A DNA stretch of 64,000 nt from Devosia indica (GTDB taxonomy: Bacteria; Pseudomonadota; Alphaproteobacteria; Rhizobiales; Devosiaceae). This document shows, in pieces, positions 35,757 to 44,271 of the stretch. The notes below the pieces were generated by a model. The model did not search any database. It was not told the origin of the DNA and was given only the letters and a program-made list of their open reading frames with translations. Where the stretch lies: contig NZ_PYVZ01000002.1 of the NCBI RefSeq assembly GCF_003056405.1, forward strand, positions 62,001 through 126,000, given 5' to 3'. Within the stretch, counting starts at the first letter, position 1. The number at the start of each line of letters is the position of its first letter. Both the position numbers and the translations under genes were made by a program.

Positions 35757-37085
35757 ATGCCAGTCTGGCTGAAACGCGGTAAAGATGTCGAGGAACGGGC
35801 CGAGGCGGATCGGCAGGTCCGGGCGACGGTCGAATCCATACTCGGCGATATCGAAAAGCGCGGCAATGAAGCTGTCCGCGAACTCTCGCTCAAGTTTGAC
35901 AAGTGGGATCGGGCCGATTTCCGGCTGAGCCAGAAAGAGATCGACGACTGCAAGGCGCAGCTCACCGATCAGGATCTGGTCGATATCGAGTTTGCCCAGA
36001 CCCAGGTCCGGAACTTTGCCCAAAAGCAGAAAGATACCATGCTCGATCTGGCGGTCGAGACGCTGCCGGGCGTAACGCTTGGCCACAAGCATGTGCCGAT
36101 CAATGCGGTGGGCTGTTATGTGCCGGGCGGTAAATATCCGCTGCTGGCTTCCGCGCATATGTCTGTGCTGACGGCCAAGGTTGCCGGCTGTCCGCGCGTC
36201 ATCACCTGCGCGCCGCCATTCAATGGCAAAGCCGCGCCGGCTATCGTTGCTGCTCAGGCCATGGCGGGTGCCGATGAGATCTATGTGCTGGGCGGCATCC
36301 AGGCGATCGGCGCCATGGCCATCGGCACCGAAAGCATCGATCCGGTCGATATGCTGGTCGGACCCGGCAATGCCTTTGTGGCCGAGGCGAAACGTCAGCT
36401 CTATGGTCGGGTTGGCATTGACCTGTTTGCCGGTCCGACCGAAACGCTGGTCATCGCCGACGAAACCGTTGACGGCGAAATCTGCGCCACGGATCTGTTG
36501 GGTCAGGCCGAGCACGGCCCAACCAGCCCGGCGATCCTGCTGACCAATTCGGAGAAGCTGGCCCGTGACACCATGGCGGAAATCGAGCGCTTGCTGGAGA
36601 TCCTGCCCACGGCAGACATGGCGCGCAAATCCTGGGCCGATTATGGCGAGGTAATCGTGTGCGAAAGCTATGAGGAGATGCTGGCGGAAGCCGATCGGAT
36701 CGCCTCGGAGCATGTGCAGGTGATGACCGACCGGGACATGTGGTTCCGGGACAACATGACCAATTACGGCGCGCTGTTCCTGGGCCCGCGCACCAATGTG
36801 GCCTATGGCGACAAGGTCATCGGCACCAATCACACGCTGCCCACCATGAAGGCTGCCCGCTATACCGGTGGCCTCTGGGTCGGCAAATTCCTCAAGACTT
36901 GTACCTGGCAGACCGTCACCACCGATGCGGCTTCGGCGATGATCGGCGAATACGGGTCGCGCCTTTCCATGCTCGAAGGTTTCGTCGGCCATGCCGAGCA
37001 GGCCAATATTCGGGTGCGTCGCTATGGCGGACGCAATGTCCCCTATGGTACCGCTGCACACCCGACCAGCAAGACCGGCCACTAG
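35757..37085 (+). CDS. histidinol-dehydrogenase family oxidoreductase (catabolic paralogue 1)
   Basis: 442 residues of HisD fold, an NAD-dependent zinc enzyme that oxidises a primary alcohol to an acid in two steps. Zinc and catalytic residues are kept: QAEHG (Gln/His ligands), SEHVQV (Glu-His pair), [13 protein letters not shown] (Asp ligand) and EGFVGHAEQ (His ligand). No other his genes are nearby, and the promoter carries the regulon operator, so it is catabolic. Related non-histidine enzymes include sulfopropanediol dehydrogenase HpsN; the true substrate is unknown. A second paralogue is at 40816. Confidence 0.85.
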   Translation: MPVWLKRGKDVEERAEADRQVRATVESILGDIEKRGNEAVRELSLKFDKWDRADFRLSQKEIDDCKAQLTDQDLVDIEFAQTQVRNFAQKQKDTMLDLAVETLPGVTLGHKHVPINAVGCYVPGGKYPLLASAHMSVLTAKVAGCPRVITCAPPFNGKAAPAIVAAQAMAGADEIYVLGGIQAIGAMAIGTESIDPVDMLVGPGNAFVAEAKRQLYGRVGIDLFAGPTETLVIADETVDGEICATDLLGQAEHGPTSPAILLTNSEKLARDTMAEIERLLEILPTADMARKSWADYGEVIVCESYEEMLAEADRIASEHVQVMTDRDMWFRDNMTNYGALFLGPRTNVAYGDKVIGTNHTLPTMKAARYTGGLWVGKFLKTCTWQTVTTDAASAMIGEYGSRLSMLEGFVGHAEQANIRVRRYGGRNVPYGTAAHPTSKTGH

Positions 37086-37086
37086 C

Positions 37087-37851
37087 ATGCACCTGCCAAA
37101 GACCCCCAGCTTTCGTCTCGATGGGAAACGTGCCCTGGTCACCGGTGGTACACGGGGCATCGGACTGGGGGCCTCGGTAGCGCTGGCAGAAGCTGGAGCG
37201 CATGTCACCGTGGCGGCGCGTACCGCTGCCGATATCTCGCAAGTCGTCAACCAGATGGCGGCTGCGGGGCATTCGGTTGAAGGTGTCGTGCTCGACATCA
37301 CCGATTTCGACGCCGTTCGGACTTTTGTCGCTGACAGCGCGCCATTCGACGTGCTGGTCAATTCGGCCGGTACAGCGCGCCACAGCGATCTGGCCGGTGT
37401 AACGCCAGCAGACTATCAGGCTGTCATGCAGGTAAACCTGGGCGCGACGCTGTTCGTGACCCAGGCCGTGGCCGGCAAATTGCAGGCCGCGGGGCAGGGG
37501 GGCTCGATTATCAATGTGTCCTCGCAGATGGGACATGTCGGTGGACCCAATCGAGCGGTCTATGCAGCAAGCAAACATGCTGTTGAAGGTCTGACAAAAG
37601 CCTTGGCCATTGAGCTCGGGGCCAGCAATATTCGGATCAATACGGTCTGCCCGACCTTCATAGAAACCGAGTTGACGGCGAAGAACCTGAGCGATCCCGA
37701 CTTCCGCTCGTGGGTTTTGTCAAAAATCAAGCTGGGGCGGCTCGGGCGGGTGGAGGATATCATGGGGCCAATTGTATTTCTGGCCTCGGACGCGGCGTCG
37801 CTGATCACCGGCACGGCGCTTCTGGTGGATGGCGGATGGACAGCGGAGTAA
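37087..37851 (+). CDS. short-chain dehydrogenase/reductase
   Basis: 254-residue classical SDR. Cofactor motif TGGTRGIG at residues 19-26, NSAG, INVSSQMG with the catalytic Ser, and YAASK with Tyr159 and Lys163. The ending ITGTALLVDGGWTAE is typical. It starts 1 bp after the dehydrogenase stop and overlaps the lacI start by 16 bp, so the three genes are one transcript. Probably interconverts a hydroxyl and a keto group in the pathway; NAD or NADP preference is not obvious (Thr/Arg after the Gly motif leans to NADP). Confidence 0.9.
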   Translation: MHLPKTPSFRLDGKRALVTGGTRGIGLGASVALAEAGAHVTVAARTAADISQVVNQMAAAGHSVEGVVLDITDFDAVRTFVADSAPFDVLVNSAGTARHSDLAGVTPADYQAVMQVNLGATLFVTQAVAGKLQAAGQGGSIINVSSQMGHVGGPNRAVYAASKHAVEGLTKALAIELGASNIRINTVCPTFIETELTAKNLSDPDFRSWVLSKIKLGRLGRVEDIMGPIVFLASDAASLITGTALLVDGGWTAE

Positions 37852-38906
37852 AAAAGTCGGGGGTGACCTCCTCGCAGGTTGCACGGCGCGCAGGCGTCTC
37901 GCAGTCTGCCGTCTCCCGCACTTTTACGCCTGGCGCTTCCATCTCCCCCAAGACCCGGGAAAAGGTCATGGCCGCGGCGCAGGAACTGGGCTACCGGCCC
38001 AATGCCATCGCCCGCTCGCTGATTACCAATCGCTCGCGCATCATCGCGGTTGTGATGGCCTACCTCGAAAACTTGTTCTATCCCGATGTGCTCGAAGAAC
38101 TGGGACGCTTGCTGGTCAAGGAGAATTACCGTCTGCTGTTGTTCACCGGCCATATGGACCGAGACAGCGACCCGGTGTTTGACCAGCTCATGCAATATCG
38201 CGTCGACGGGATCATTCTCGCCTCGACGACGCTTTCTTCCCATCTGTCTGAAGAATGTGCCACGGCCGGCATTCCCGTGGTGCTGTTTAACCGTACGACC
38301 GAACGCGATGCAGTTTCGAGTGTGACAACGCGCAATCGCGAGGGCGGACGACGTATCGCGGAATTCCTGATCGCCGGCGGGCATAGACGCTTCGGCTATA
38401 TTTCGGGCGTTGAGAGCTCTTCAACCAATCGGGACCGTTTTGCCGGATACCAGGAGGCGCTGGCCGAGGCCGGGCACGACGAGATTGCTATCGGTGTGGG
38501 GAACTATGATCGCGCCGAGGCCGAGGCCGCTGCCAGAGAAATGCTCTCGCAGCCAAACCGTCCCGATGCCTTGTTTGTTGCCAATGATCACATGGCCGTC
38601 GCGGTGATGGACGTCGCACGATATGAACTGGGCTTGTCCATTCCGGAGGACCTCTCCATTGTCGGCTATGACGATGTGGGCCCGGCGCGCTGGACGTCTT
38701 ACGGTATCACCACGATGAGCCAACCGCTCAAGCGGATGGTGGAAGCCACAGTCAACATTCTGATGGGCCAGATTTCCAGCGGGGAGATCGAAGCTGAGCA
38801 CCGCATCTTGAGCGGCGAATTAATGGTGCGGACATCTGCGCGCCTGCCCAAGACTGGCGTAGTCGAAATCGACGGCCGCCGAATTTACAAACCTGGCAAA
38901 AGCTGA
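37836..38906 (+). CDS. LacI-family transcriptional regulator
   Basis: 356 residues from the ATG at 37836. DNA-binding helix-turn-helix VTSSQVARRAGVSQSAVSRT and hinge NAIARSLITNRSR precede a periplasmic-binding-like effector domain (ENLFYPDVLEELGRLL, GYISGVESSSTNRDR, PDALFVANDHMAVAVMD). It is encoded inside the regulon whose five promoter sites carry a shared LacI-type palindrome, making it the obvious repressor. The effector is presumably the imported compound or an early product. Confidence 0.9.
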   Translation: MDSGVKKSGVTSSQVARRAGVSQSAVSRTFTPGASISPKTREKVMAAAQELGYRPNAIARSLITNRSRIIAVVMAYLENLFYPDVLEELGRLLVKENYRLLLFTGHMDRDSDPVFDQLMQYRVDGIILASTTLSSHLSEECATAGIPVVLFNRTTERDAVSSVTTRNREGGRRIAEFLIAGGHRRFGYISGVESSSTNRDRFAGYQEALAEAGHDEIAIGVGNYDRAEAEAAAREMLSQPNRPDALFVANDHMAVAVMDVARYELGLSIPEDLSIVGYDDVGPARWTSYGITTMSQPLKRMVEATVNILMGQISSGEIEAEHRILSGELMVRTSARLPKTGVVEIDGRRIYKPGKS

Positions 38907-38951
38907 GGAATTGTCCATGCGGACATGGCTTTGCCACATCTGAAACGCATA

Positions 38952-38979
38952 TTGCATACGAATGCAAAAATGCTATCCT
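38952..38979 (+). promoter_or_regulatory. LacI-type operator and promoter of the bicupin gene
   Basis: Operator TTGCATACGAATGCAA at 38952-38967, same sequence as 29635. Its TTGCAT can serve as a -35, with a 16-nt spacer to TATCCT at 38974-38979 as -10. Repressor binding would cover the -35. The start at 39003 has GAAAGGGG upstream. Confidence 0.6.
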
Positions 38980-39002
38980 GCCGACCGAAAGGGGATCACA
39001 CC

Positions 39003-40046
39003 ATGACCCAGAAGACCTGGACCCAAGCCGATATGGAAAAGCGCCTGGTGCGCTATGCTGACCTCAAGGGGCTGCGCAATGCCTTTATCGATGCCCGCAC
39101 GCCGGGATCGGATCGGAAGGAAAACTTCACGATCATCGGGCCGGGCGTTTCGGAAAACCCGGCGCAGGTGGTGCATATTCCCGAGGCGCATGGCTTCAAT
39201 GTGGGCGCGGCGCGCCAACCCTTCGGCTGTACCAATTCCCAGCACAGCCACCTGACGGCAGAGACTTTTGTGGTCCATACCGGAAAATGGCGTTTCGTCT
39301 TTGGTCCGGACAAGGACGAGGGCTATATCGATGTCGAGCCGGGCGATGTGGCCACCGTGCCAACCCATATGTTCCGCGGCTTCGAGAAGCTCGATGAAGG
39401 CACCGGGTTCCTGTTCGTCGTGCTCGGCCATGACGATCCGGGCAAGGTGGTCTGGGCGCCGAGCGTGTTCAAGATGGCCGAGGACTACGGATTGAAGCTG
39501 CTCAAGGGCGGCAAGCTGGTCGACACCACTTTGGGCGAGACCGTGCCGGAGGGCGCCGAACTGGAGCAGCCGCCGAGCGCCGAGGTACTCAAGGCGCTCG
39601 CCACGCCGCCGTTGGAAGAACTTGCCAAATACGCCATCAAGGCGAACGACATCAAAGGCGATCCGAACTCGCCGCTGGCTGGCGAAGGCGTCGAGGAAGC
39701 CGGCGTTATCGGTGATGTTGATGGGCAGGACGGCATCAAGGCCGGGCCGATCATCGGGCACTGGAAACATGACTTCACCCTGCGTCGCCTGAAGCTGGAA
39801 ACGGGCGCCGTTATCCCTGCCCATGCCCGTGCGGAGCAGGAAGTGATCTTTGTGCAGTCCGGTACACTGGAGTTCACCTGGGACGGGGGTTCGCTGGTCA
39901 TGGGTGCGGGCGACACGCTGACTGTTCCTGTCGGATTGATGCATGGTTTCCGCAACCCGGCGTCGGCCGAAGCGGTTGCCTTTGTCATCCGCGGTGCAGC
40001 GGCTCCGGCGGCGCCGGTGTTTGCGGCCGCGCAGGCAGCGGAGTAG
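39003..40046 (+). CDS. bicupin domain protein
   Basis: 347 residues with two cupin barrels. The first (about 60-150) has HSHLTAETFVVHTGKWRFVFG and PTHMFRGFEK; the second (about 255-335) has PAHARAEQEVIFVQSGTLEF and PVGLMHGFRN. Each keeps several His/Glu metal-ligand candidates. Bicupins include dioxygenases (gentisate type) and decarboxylases, but neither can be assigned here. Transcribed under its own LacI-type operator with the RraA-type gene 5 bp downstream. Confidence 0.8.
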   Translation: MTQKTWTQADMEKRLVRYADLKGLRNAFIDARTPGSDRKENFTIIGPGVSENPAQVVHIPEAHGFNVGAARQPFGCTNSQHSHLTAETFVVHTGKWRFVFGPDKDEGYIDVEPGDVATVPTHMFRGFEKLDEGTGFLFVVLGHDDPGKVVWAPSVFKMAEDYGLKLLKGGKLVDTTLGETVPEGAELEQPPSAEVLKALATPPLEELAKYAIKANDIKGDPNSPLAGEGVEEAGVIGDVDGQDGIKAGPIIGHWKHDFTLRRLKLETGAVIPAHARAEQEVIFVQSGTLEFTWDGGSLVMGAGDTLTVPVGLMHGFRNPASAEAVAFVIRGAAAPAAPVFAAAQAAE

Positions 40047-40051
40047 CCGCA

Positions 40052-40753
40052 ATGCCCACCATCACCCGCGAAACGCTCGCCGCTCTGCGCAAGGCGGATA
40101 CGCCAACCGTCTGCAATGCTCTTGAGCATGTCATGGGCGGGCGCACGGCGGAGGGTTTTACCAAGCACCCCGTGGTCTGCGCTGATCCGGCTCTGCCGCC
40201 GGTGGTGGGATTTGCCCGCACGGCGAAGATCCGCGCCTCCTCGCCGGCACAGAAGCCGGCGGCAGATGTTCGGGCGCTGCGCATGCAGTATTACGAATAT
40301 GTCTCGGCTGGGGCTGGCCCCAATGTGGTGGTCATCGAGGATACCGACTGGCCCCATGTGATCGGCGGTTTCTGGGGCGAAATGCAGGTGGCCCAGCACA
40401 AGGGGCTGGGCGTTGCCGGCACGCTGACCAATGGCGTGTTGCGCGATCTGGGCATGCTCGATGAGGGCTATCAGGTGATCGCCGGGGCAGTGGGACCGAG
40501 CCACGCTTTCGTGCATGTGACCGAGCTGGATTGCCCGGTGACAGTGTTCGGGATGAGCGTGCGGCCCGATGATCTGATCCATGCCGACCGGCATGGCGCG
40601 GTGGTGATTCCGGCGGAACATATCGAGCGCATGCCTCAAGCTATCGATGTCGTGATGCGCAAGGAAGTGCCGATTCTGTCAGCAGCACGCGCGCCGGGGT
40701 TCACAGTGGAAAAGCTGCGGGCGGCGTGGGCAGAGGCCGACGGGATCAAGTGA
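40052..40753 (+). CDS. RraA-family aldolase/decarboxylase
   Basis: 233 residues of the RraA/HMG-aldolase fold (4-hydroxy-4-methyl-2-oxoglutarate aldolase, oxaloacetate decarboxylase class). GTLTNGVLRDLGML carries the pyruvate-binding Gly-Asn-Gly and Arg-Asp residues, and HADRHGAVVIP is the usual closing block. A divalent metal is normally required. Probably does the last C-C cleavage in the pathway; RNase E inhibition is unlikely in this context. Followed by a strong terminator. Confidence 0.85.
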   Translation: MPTITRETLAALRKADTPTVCNALEHVMGGRTAEGFTKHPVVCADPALPPVVGFARTAKIRASSPAQKPAADVRALRMQYYEYVSAGAGPNVVVIEDTDWPHVIGGFWGEMQVAQHKGLGVAGTLTNGVLRDLGMLDEGYQVIAGAVGPSHAFVHVTELDCPVTVFGMSVRPDDLIHADRHGAVVIPAEHIERMPQAIDVVMRKEVPILSAARAPGFTVEKLRAAWAEADGIK

Positions 40754-40784
40754 GGCGCTCTCGTCTTGTCATACCCACATGAGA

Positions 40785-40816
40785 AAGGGCCGGTGTCTAC
40801 ACCGGCCCTTCTTTTC
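40785..40816. terminator. bidirectional terminator between the RraA-type gene and the second hisD homologue
   Basis: A perfect 12-bp inverted repeat (AAGGGCCGGTGT / ACACCGGCCCTT) with a CT centre, followed by CTTTTC on the plus strand and CTTTCTC on the minus strand. It lies between convergent genes and touches the hisD-homologue stop codon. Confidence 0.85.
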
Positions 40817-42114
40817 TAGTTGGCCTTGGCTTGCATGCGGTCGAGCCGCAACTGGGCGGCGCGACGGTGGCCTTCGAGGCCTTCGCTGGCTGACTGGCGC
40901 GCGGCGGGCGGGGCGACCTGGGAAACGCCGCGCTCATCGAGCCACTGGTGGGTGGCGATCTTGACATAGGCGCCGACCCAGAGCCCGCCAGTATAGCGTC
41001 CTGCGCCCATGGTGGGCAGGGTGTGGTTGGTGCCCGAGCACTTGTCGGAATAGACCACGCTGGCCAGTTCGCCGATGAACAGCGACCCGTAATTGCGCAG
41101 CTTTTTCGCAAAATCCCTGGCATCTGCGGTATGCACCTGCAGGTGCTCGGCCGCGATGAGATCGGAATAGGCGATCATGGCCGCCTCGTCTTCGCAGACG
41201 GTGATCTCGCCGTAGTTGATCCAGGCTTCGCGGGCAGTATTGGCTGTCGAGAGCGTTTCAAGCTGGACCTCGACCTCTTTCTGCACGGCATCTGCCAGAG
41301 CCTTGTCGGTGGTGATGAGGCCGACGCGGGTGCGGATGTCATGCTCGGCCTGGGCCAACAGGTCGGTAGCGATCATCTCGGCGTCGCCTGTTGCGTCGGC
41401 GACCACGAAGATTTCGGAGGGGCCAGCGAGCTGGTCAATGCCGACGGGACCGAATACCTGGCGCTTGGCCTCGTTGACGAAGGCATTGCCGGGGCCGACA
41501 ATCTTGTTGACCGCCGGAACGCTCTCGGTGCCATAGGCCATGGCGGCGATGGCCTGGGCCCCCCCGATCCTGAATATGCGGTCTGCGCCCGAAAGGTGAC
41601 AACCAGCGATCATGGCCCTGTGCGCGTTGGGCGGCAGGCAGGCGACGATCTCGTCGACGCCGGCGACCTTGGCCGGAACGATGGTCATGATTGGGGCAGA
41701 AAGAAGGGGGTAACGTCCGCCCGGGACATAGCAACCGACGCGCTCGATGGGGATGACGCGATGCCCCATATGAACGCCCGGCAGGGTCTCGACCTCAAGC
41801 GGCAGGATGGTGGCAAGCTGCGCTTCAGCGAATTTGCGGACATTGTCGATGGCGAATTCGGTGTCCTTGCGGGTCTGCGGGTCGAGCTCGGCCAGAGCGG
41901 CTTTGCGCTCCTCGTCCGTGACTTCGAAGACTTCCAGTTCGGCCTTGTCGAACTTGAGCGAATAATCCCGGATGGCAGCATCCCCATGCGCGCGGACATT
42001 GGCGATGATTTCGCCGACCAGCGTTTCAACCGGCGCATTGTCGCTCACCGAGGAGCGCTCGGGTGCCTTGACATAGGTTACGCCGGGGACGGGCGAAGAA
42101 GCGGGGGCGGTCAT
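40816..42114 (-). CDS. histidinol-dehydrogenase family oxidoreductase (catabolic paralogue 2)
   Basis: 432 residues from the ATG at 42114 (TTTGGAG upstream). HisD-fold enzyme with metal and catalytic residues QAEHD, AAEHLQVHT, YSDKCSGTNHTLP and EGLEGHRRA in place. It differs substantially from paralogue 1 and ends in a distinct tail (LDRMQAKAN). Divergent from the hydrolase-SnoaL gene with one LacI-type operator in the gap. Two HisD-like enzymes in one regulon suggest two alcohol-to-acid oxidations or two stereoisomers (inference). Confidence 0.85.
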   Translation of the reverse strand: MTAPASSPVPGVTYVKAPERSSVSDNAPVETLVGEIIANVRAHGDAAIRDYSLKFDKAELEVFEVTDEERKAALAELDPQTRKDTEFAIDNVRKFAEAQLATILPLEVETLPGVHMGHRVIPIERVGCYVPGGRYPLLSAPIMTIVPAKVAGVDEIVACLPPNAHRAMIAGCHLSGADRIFRIGGAQAIAAMAYGTESVPAVNKIVGPGNAFVNEAKRQVFGPVGIDQLAGPSEIFVVADATGDAEMIATDLLAQAEHDIRTRVGLITTDKALADAVQKEVEVQLETLSTANTAREAWINYGEITVCEDEAAMIAYSDLIAAEHLQVHTADARDFAKKLRNYGSLFIGELASVVYSDKCSGTNHTLPTMGAGRYTGGLWVGAYVKIATHQWLDERGVSQVAPPAARQSASEGLEGHRRAAQLRLDRMQAKAN

Positions 42115-42201
42115 TGCAAACTCCAAAGGCCATGAATTTGTGCTGCAGGGCGGACGGCGCTTTGCTTGCGCCCACCTAGTCGGCAGCTCTGAAATTCGAT
42201 C

Positions 42202-42217
42202 TTGCATACGTATTCAA
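42202..42217. promoter_or_regulatory. LacI-type operator in the divergent hisD-homologue/hydrolase region
   Basis: TTGCATACGTATTCAA matches the regulon palindrome at 15 of 16 positions. It is 88 bp from the minus-strand start and 65 bp from the plus-strand start, so it can control both. The remaining 167-bp gap shows no other clear element. Confidence 0.7.
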
Positions 42218-42281
42218 AATTTGCCAGAGTTTTTTGCGGGAGAGGGATCGATCTTTCGTCGATGCCCGACGACACGGTTTG

Positions 42282-44210
42282 ATGAACGCACACGCAGTGC
42301 CACTGGTGAGAAGATCAAGCAATGAGGCCGCGGTGTTACCGCTGTTGTTGCTGCCGGGCACGGTTTGTGATGCACGCCTGTTCGGGCCTCTAATGGCGGA
42401 ACTGGATCATCCGGACATGCGGGTCATGGAGATGACCGGCGCCCAATCGACGCTTGAATTGGCAATGAAGGTGCTGGCAGAGGCGCCTAAGCGTTTCGCG
42501 TTGCTGGGTTTTTCCTTGGGCGGGATTGTCGCGCTCGAGATGATGGCGCAGGCGCCGGAGCGGATTGAGCGATTGGCGCTGATCGATACGACGCCGCGAC
42601 CGGACCCTGCAGCCAACGCCAAGGTGCGTCGCGAAGTCGTGGAAAAAGCCCGGAAAACCGGAATGGATAGCTATATCCTGGATGCCTGGGGCAAGCTGGT
42701 GTCTCCGGCGAATGCGGGGGACGAAAAACTCAAGGAAATCATCGTCGAAATGGCCCGGGATGCGGGCGTCGACGTGCTGGCGGCGCAATCGGAAGTAGCG
42801 ATCCATCGCGCCGATAGCCGCGACCGGCTGAAGGCGATCAAGGTGCCGACACTGGTCCTGGGGGGTGAACATGAACAGATCTGCCCGCTCGCGGCGCATG
42901 AGGAAATCGCCGCCGGCATCGCTGGCGCTCGTTTCTTCACCATTCCACACGCTGGGCACTTCGCCCCGCTTGAAAATCCTGCCGCAGTGGCGCGACATAT
43001 GCGCGACTGGTTGGCTGGGACAGATGCACACCATGCCGCGCAGGCAGCAGACCAAGGAGTTGAGATGAGCGCGAATGACAGCACCGGCAAGGGCAAGGCG
43101 ACGCCCGCCACCGGAAAGGAAGAGGTGCTGCAGGTCGAGCGCCATGACTATGTCGACCTGGCACCGACCAACCGGCCGCGCGGCCAGTCCATGGAAGGGT
43201 TCGACGATATCTATACGGACATTGTCGACTACATCATCCGTTGCACCCACAAGATTTGGGATGAGCGCGATATCGGGCTGATCTACACCCACTACACCCA
43301 TAATTGCGTGCTCTATGGCACGACCGGCACGATCTACAATCGTGAAGACATCGTGAGCGACACCATCCAGCGCCTGGTGAGCTTTCCCGAGCGGCGCGGC
43401 ATGGGCACCCAGGTGATCTGGAACGGCAATGACAAGGAAGGTTTCTTCACCAGCCATTTGGTGACCGGTTCGGGCCGTCACACCCAATACGGCCATTTTG
43501 GACCACCGACCGGCAAGCCGTTTGTCAGCCGCACCATTGCGGACTGCATGATCTTCCAGAACAAGATCTACCGGGAGTGGGTCGTGGCCGACAATATGGC
43601 CATCATCCAGCAGCTTGGCCTGGATCCGCATGCCTTCGCAATGCGCACGGCCAAGGCCAAGTTCGATGCGGGGCTGCTCTCGCTTGATATCGGCGAGAAC
43701 CGTCGTTTTGTCGGCCAGACCCCGCCGGCGGAGAAGGCCGATACGTCACTGGCCCACAATGATGTGGAAGCCCAGACCATCGAAATGCTGCATGAAATCT
43801 TCGTCAAGCGCATGTTCGGCCGTATCGCGCAGGATTATGCGCCCAACGCGCAGTATCACGGTCCGCTGATGAAGGAGCTCTATGGTCACGCGGCCATCAT
43901 TCACCAGCATCTGGGGCTGATCGGCTCGCTGCCCGACGCTTCCTATGAAATCCAGCATGTGGCATCTAATCCGTGCGACGAGGGCGGCACCAAGGTTGCC
44001 GTGCGCTGGATCATGGAAGGCCACCATCTGGGCTATGGCATTCTGGGCACGCTGGGCGATCCGACCGGCAAGCGCGTGCAGGTGATGGGGATGAGCCACT
44101 ATCACTGGAAGAACGGCAAGATCGTCGATGAATGGACGGTCTATGACGAGCTAAGCCTGCTTGCCCAGGTCAAGCTGGGACAGTTGGCAGACGGCGCCGA
44201 GACCGAATAA
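42282..44210 (+). CDS. fusion of alpha/beta-hydrolase with tandem SnoaL/NTF2-like domains
   Basis: 642 residues in one frame. Residues about 15-255 form an alpha/beta-hydrolase (LLLLPGTVCDARL, nucleophile Ser78 in GFSLGG, C-terminal HAGHFAPLENP). Residues about 290-640 hold two SnoaL/NTF2-like domains (DIYTDIVDYIIRCTHKIWDER and the second from MLHEIFVKRMFGRIA). At the junction an AAGGAG lies 7 nt before an in-frame ATG at 43065, so the SnoaL part (381 residues) may also be made alone. Two formerly separate coupled genes are likely. Start ATG lacks a strong ribosome site; a TTG at 42234 or a later GTG is possible. Substrate unknown. Confidence 0.78.
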   Translation: MNAHAVPLVRRSSNEAAVLPLLLLPGTVCDARLFGPLMAELDHPDMRVMEMTGAQSTLELAMKVLAEAPKRFALLGFSLGGIVALEMMAQAPERIERLALIDTTPRPDPAANAKVRREVVEKARKTGMDSYILDAWGKLVSPANAGDEKLKEIIVEMARDAGVDVLAAQSEVAIHRADSRDRLKAIKVPTLVLGGEHEQICPLAAHEEIAAGIAGARFFTIPHAGHFAPLENPAAVARHMRDWLAGTDAHHAAQAADQGVEMSANDSTGKGKATPATGKEEVLQVERHDYVDLAPTNRPRGQSMEGFDDIYTDIVDYIIRCTHKIWDERDIGLIYTHYTHNCVLYGTTGTIYNREDIVSDTIQRLVSFPERRGMGTQVIWNGNDKEGFFTSHLVTGSGRHTQYGHFGPPTGKPFVSRTIADCMIFQNKIYREWVVADNMAIIQQLGLDPHAFAMRTAKAKFDAGLLSLDIGENRRFVGQTPPAEKADTSLAHNDVEAQTIEMLHEIFVKRMFGRIAQDYAPNAQYHGPLMKELYGHAAIIHQHLGLIGSLPDASYEIQHVASNPCDEGGTKVAVRWIMEGHHLGYGILGTLGDPTGKRVQVMGMSHYHWKNGKIVDEWTVYDELSLLAQVKLGQLADGAETE

Positions 44211-44218
44211 TACGAATA

Positions 44219-44250
44219 CGGGAGCGGTCAGACCGCTCCCGTTCTTGCTT
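44219..44250. terminator. terminator between the hydrolase-SnoaL gene and choV
   Basis: Eleven-bp perfect arms (CGGGAGCGGTC / GACCGCTCCCG) around one central A, followed by TTCTTGCTTT. It lies 9 bp after the plus-strand stop and between convergent genes. Confidence 0.8.
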
Positions 44251-44271
44251 TCAGACCGTCGTTCCGACTGG

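Noticed and set aside
35757-37085. Assignment of the two HisD homologues to histidine biosynthesis
   Set aside because: No other his genes are present, there are two divergent copies, and both promoters carry the catabolic LacI-type operator.
35739-37361. 540-codon minus-strand frame opposite the first hisD homologue
   Set aside because: Spans the boundary of two sense genes with intact catalytic motifs; antisense shadow.
35757-37851. Sulfopropanediol (DHPS) degradation based on the HpsN-like enzyme plus SDR
   Set aside because: No sulfolyase, sulfolactate enzyme or sulfonate transporter is seen, and the amidase, bicupin and RraA genes do not fit.
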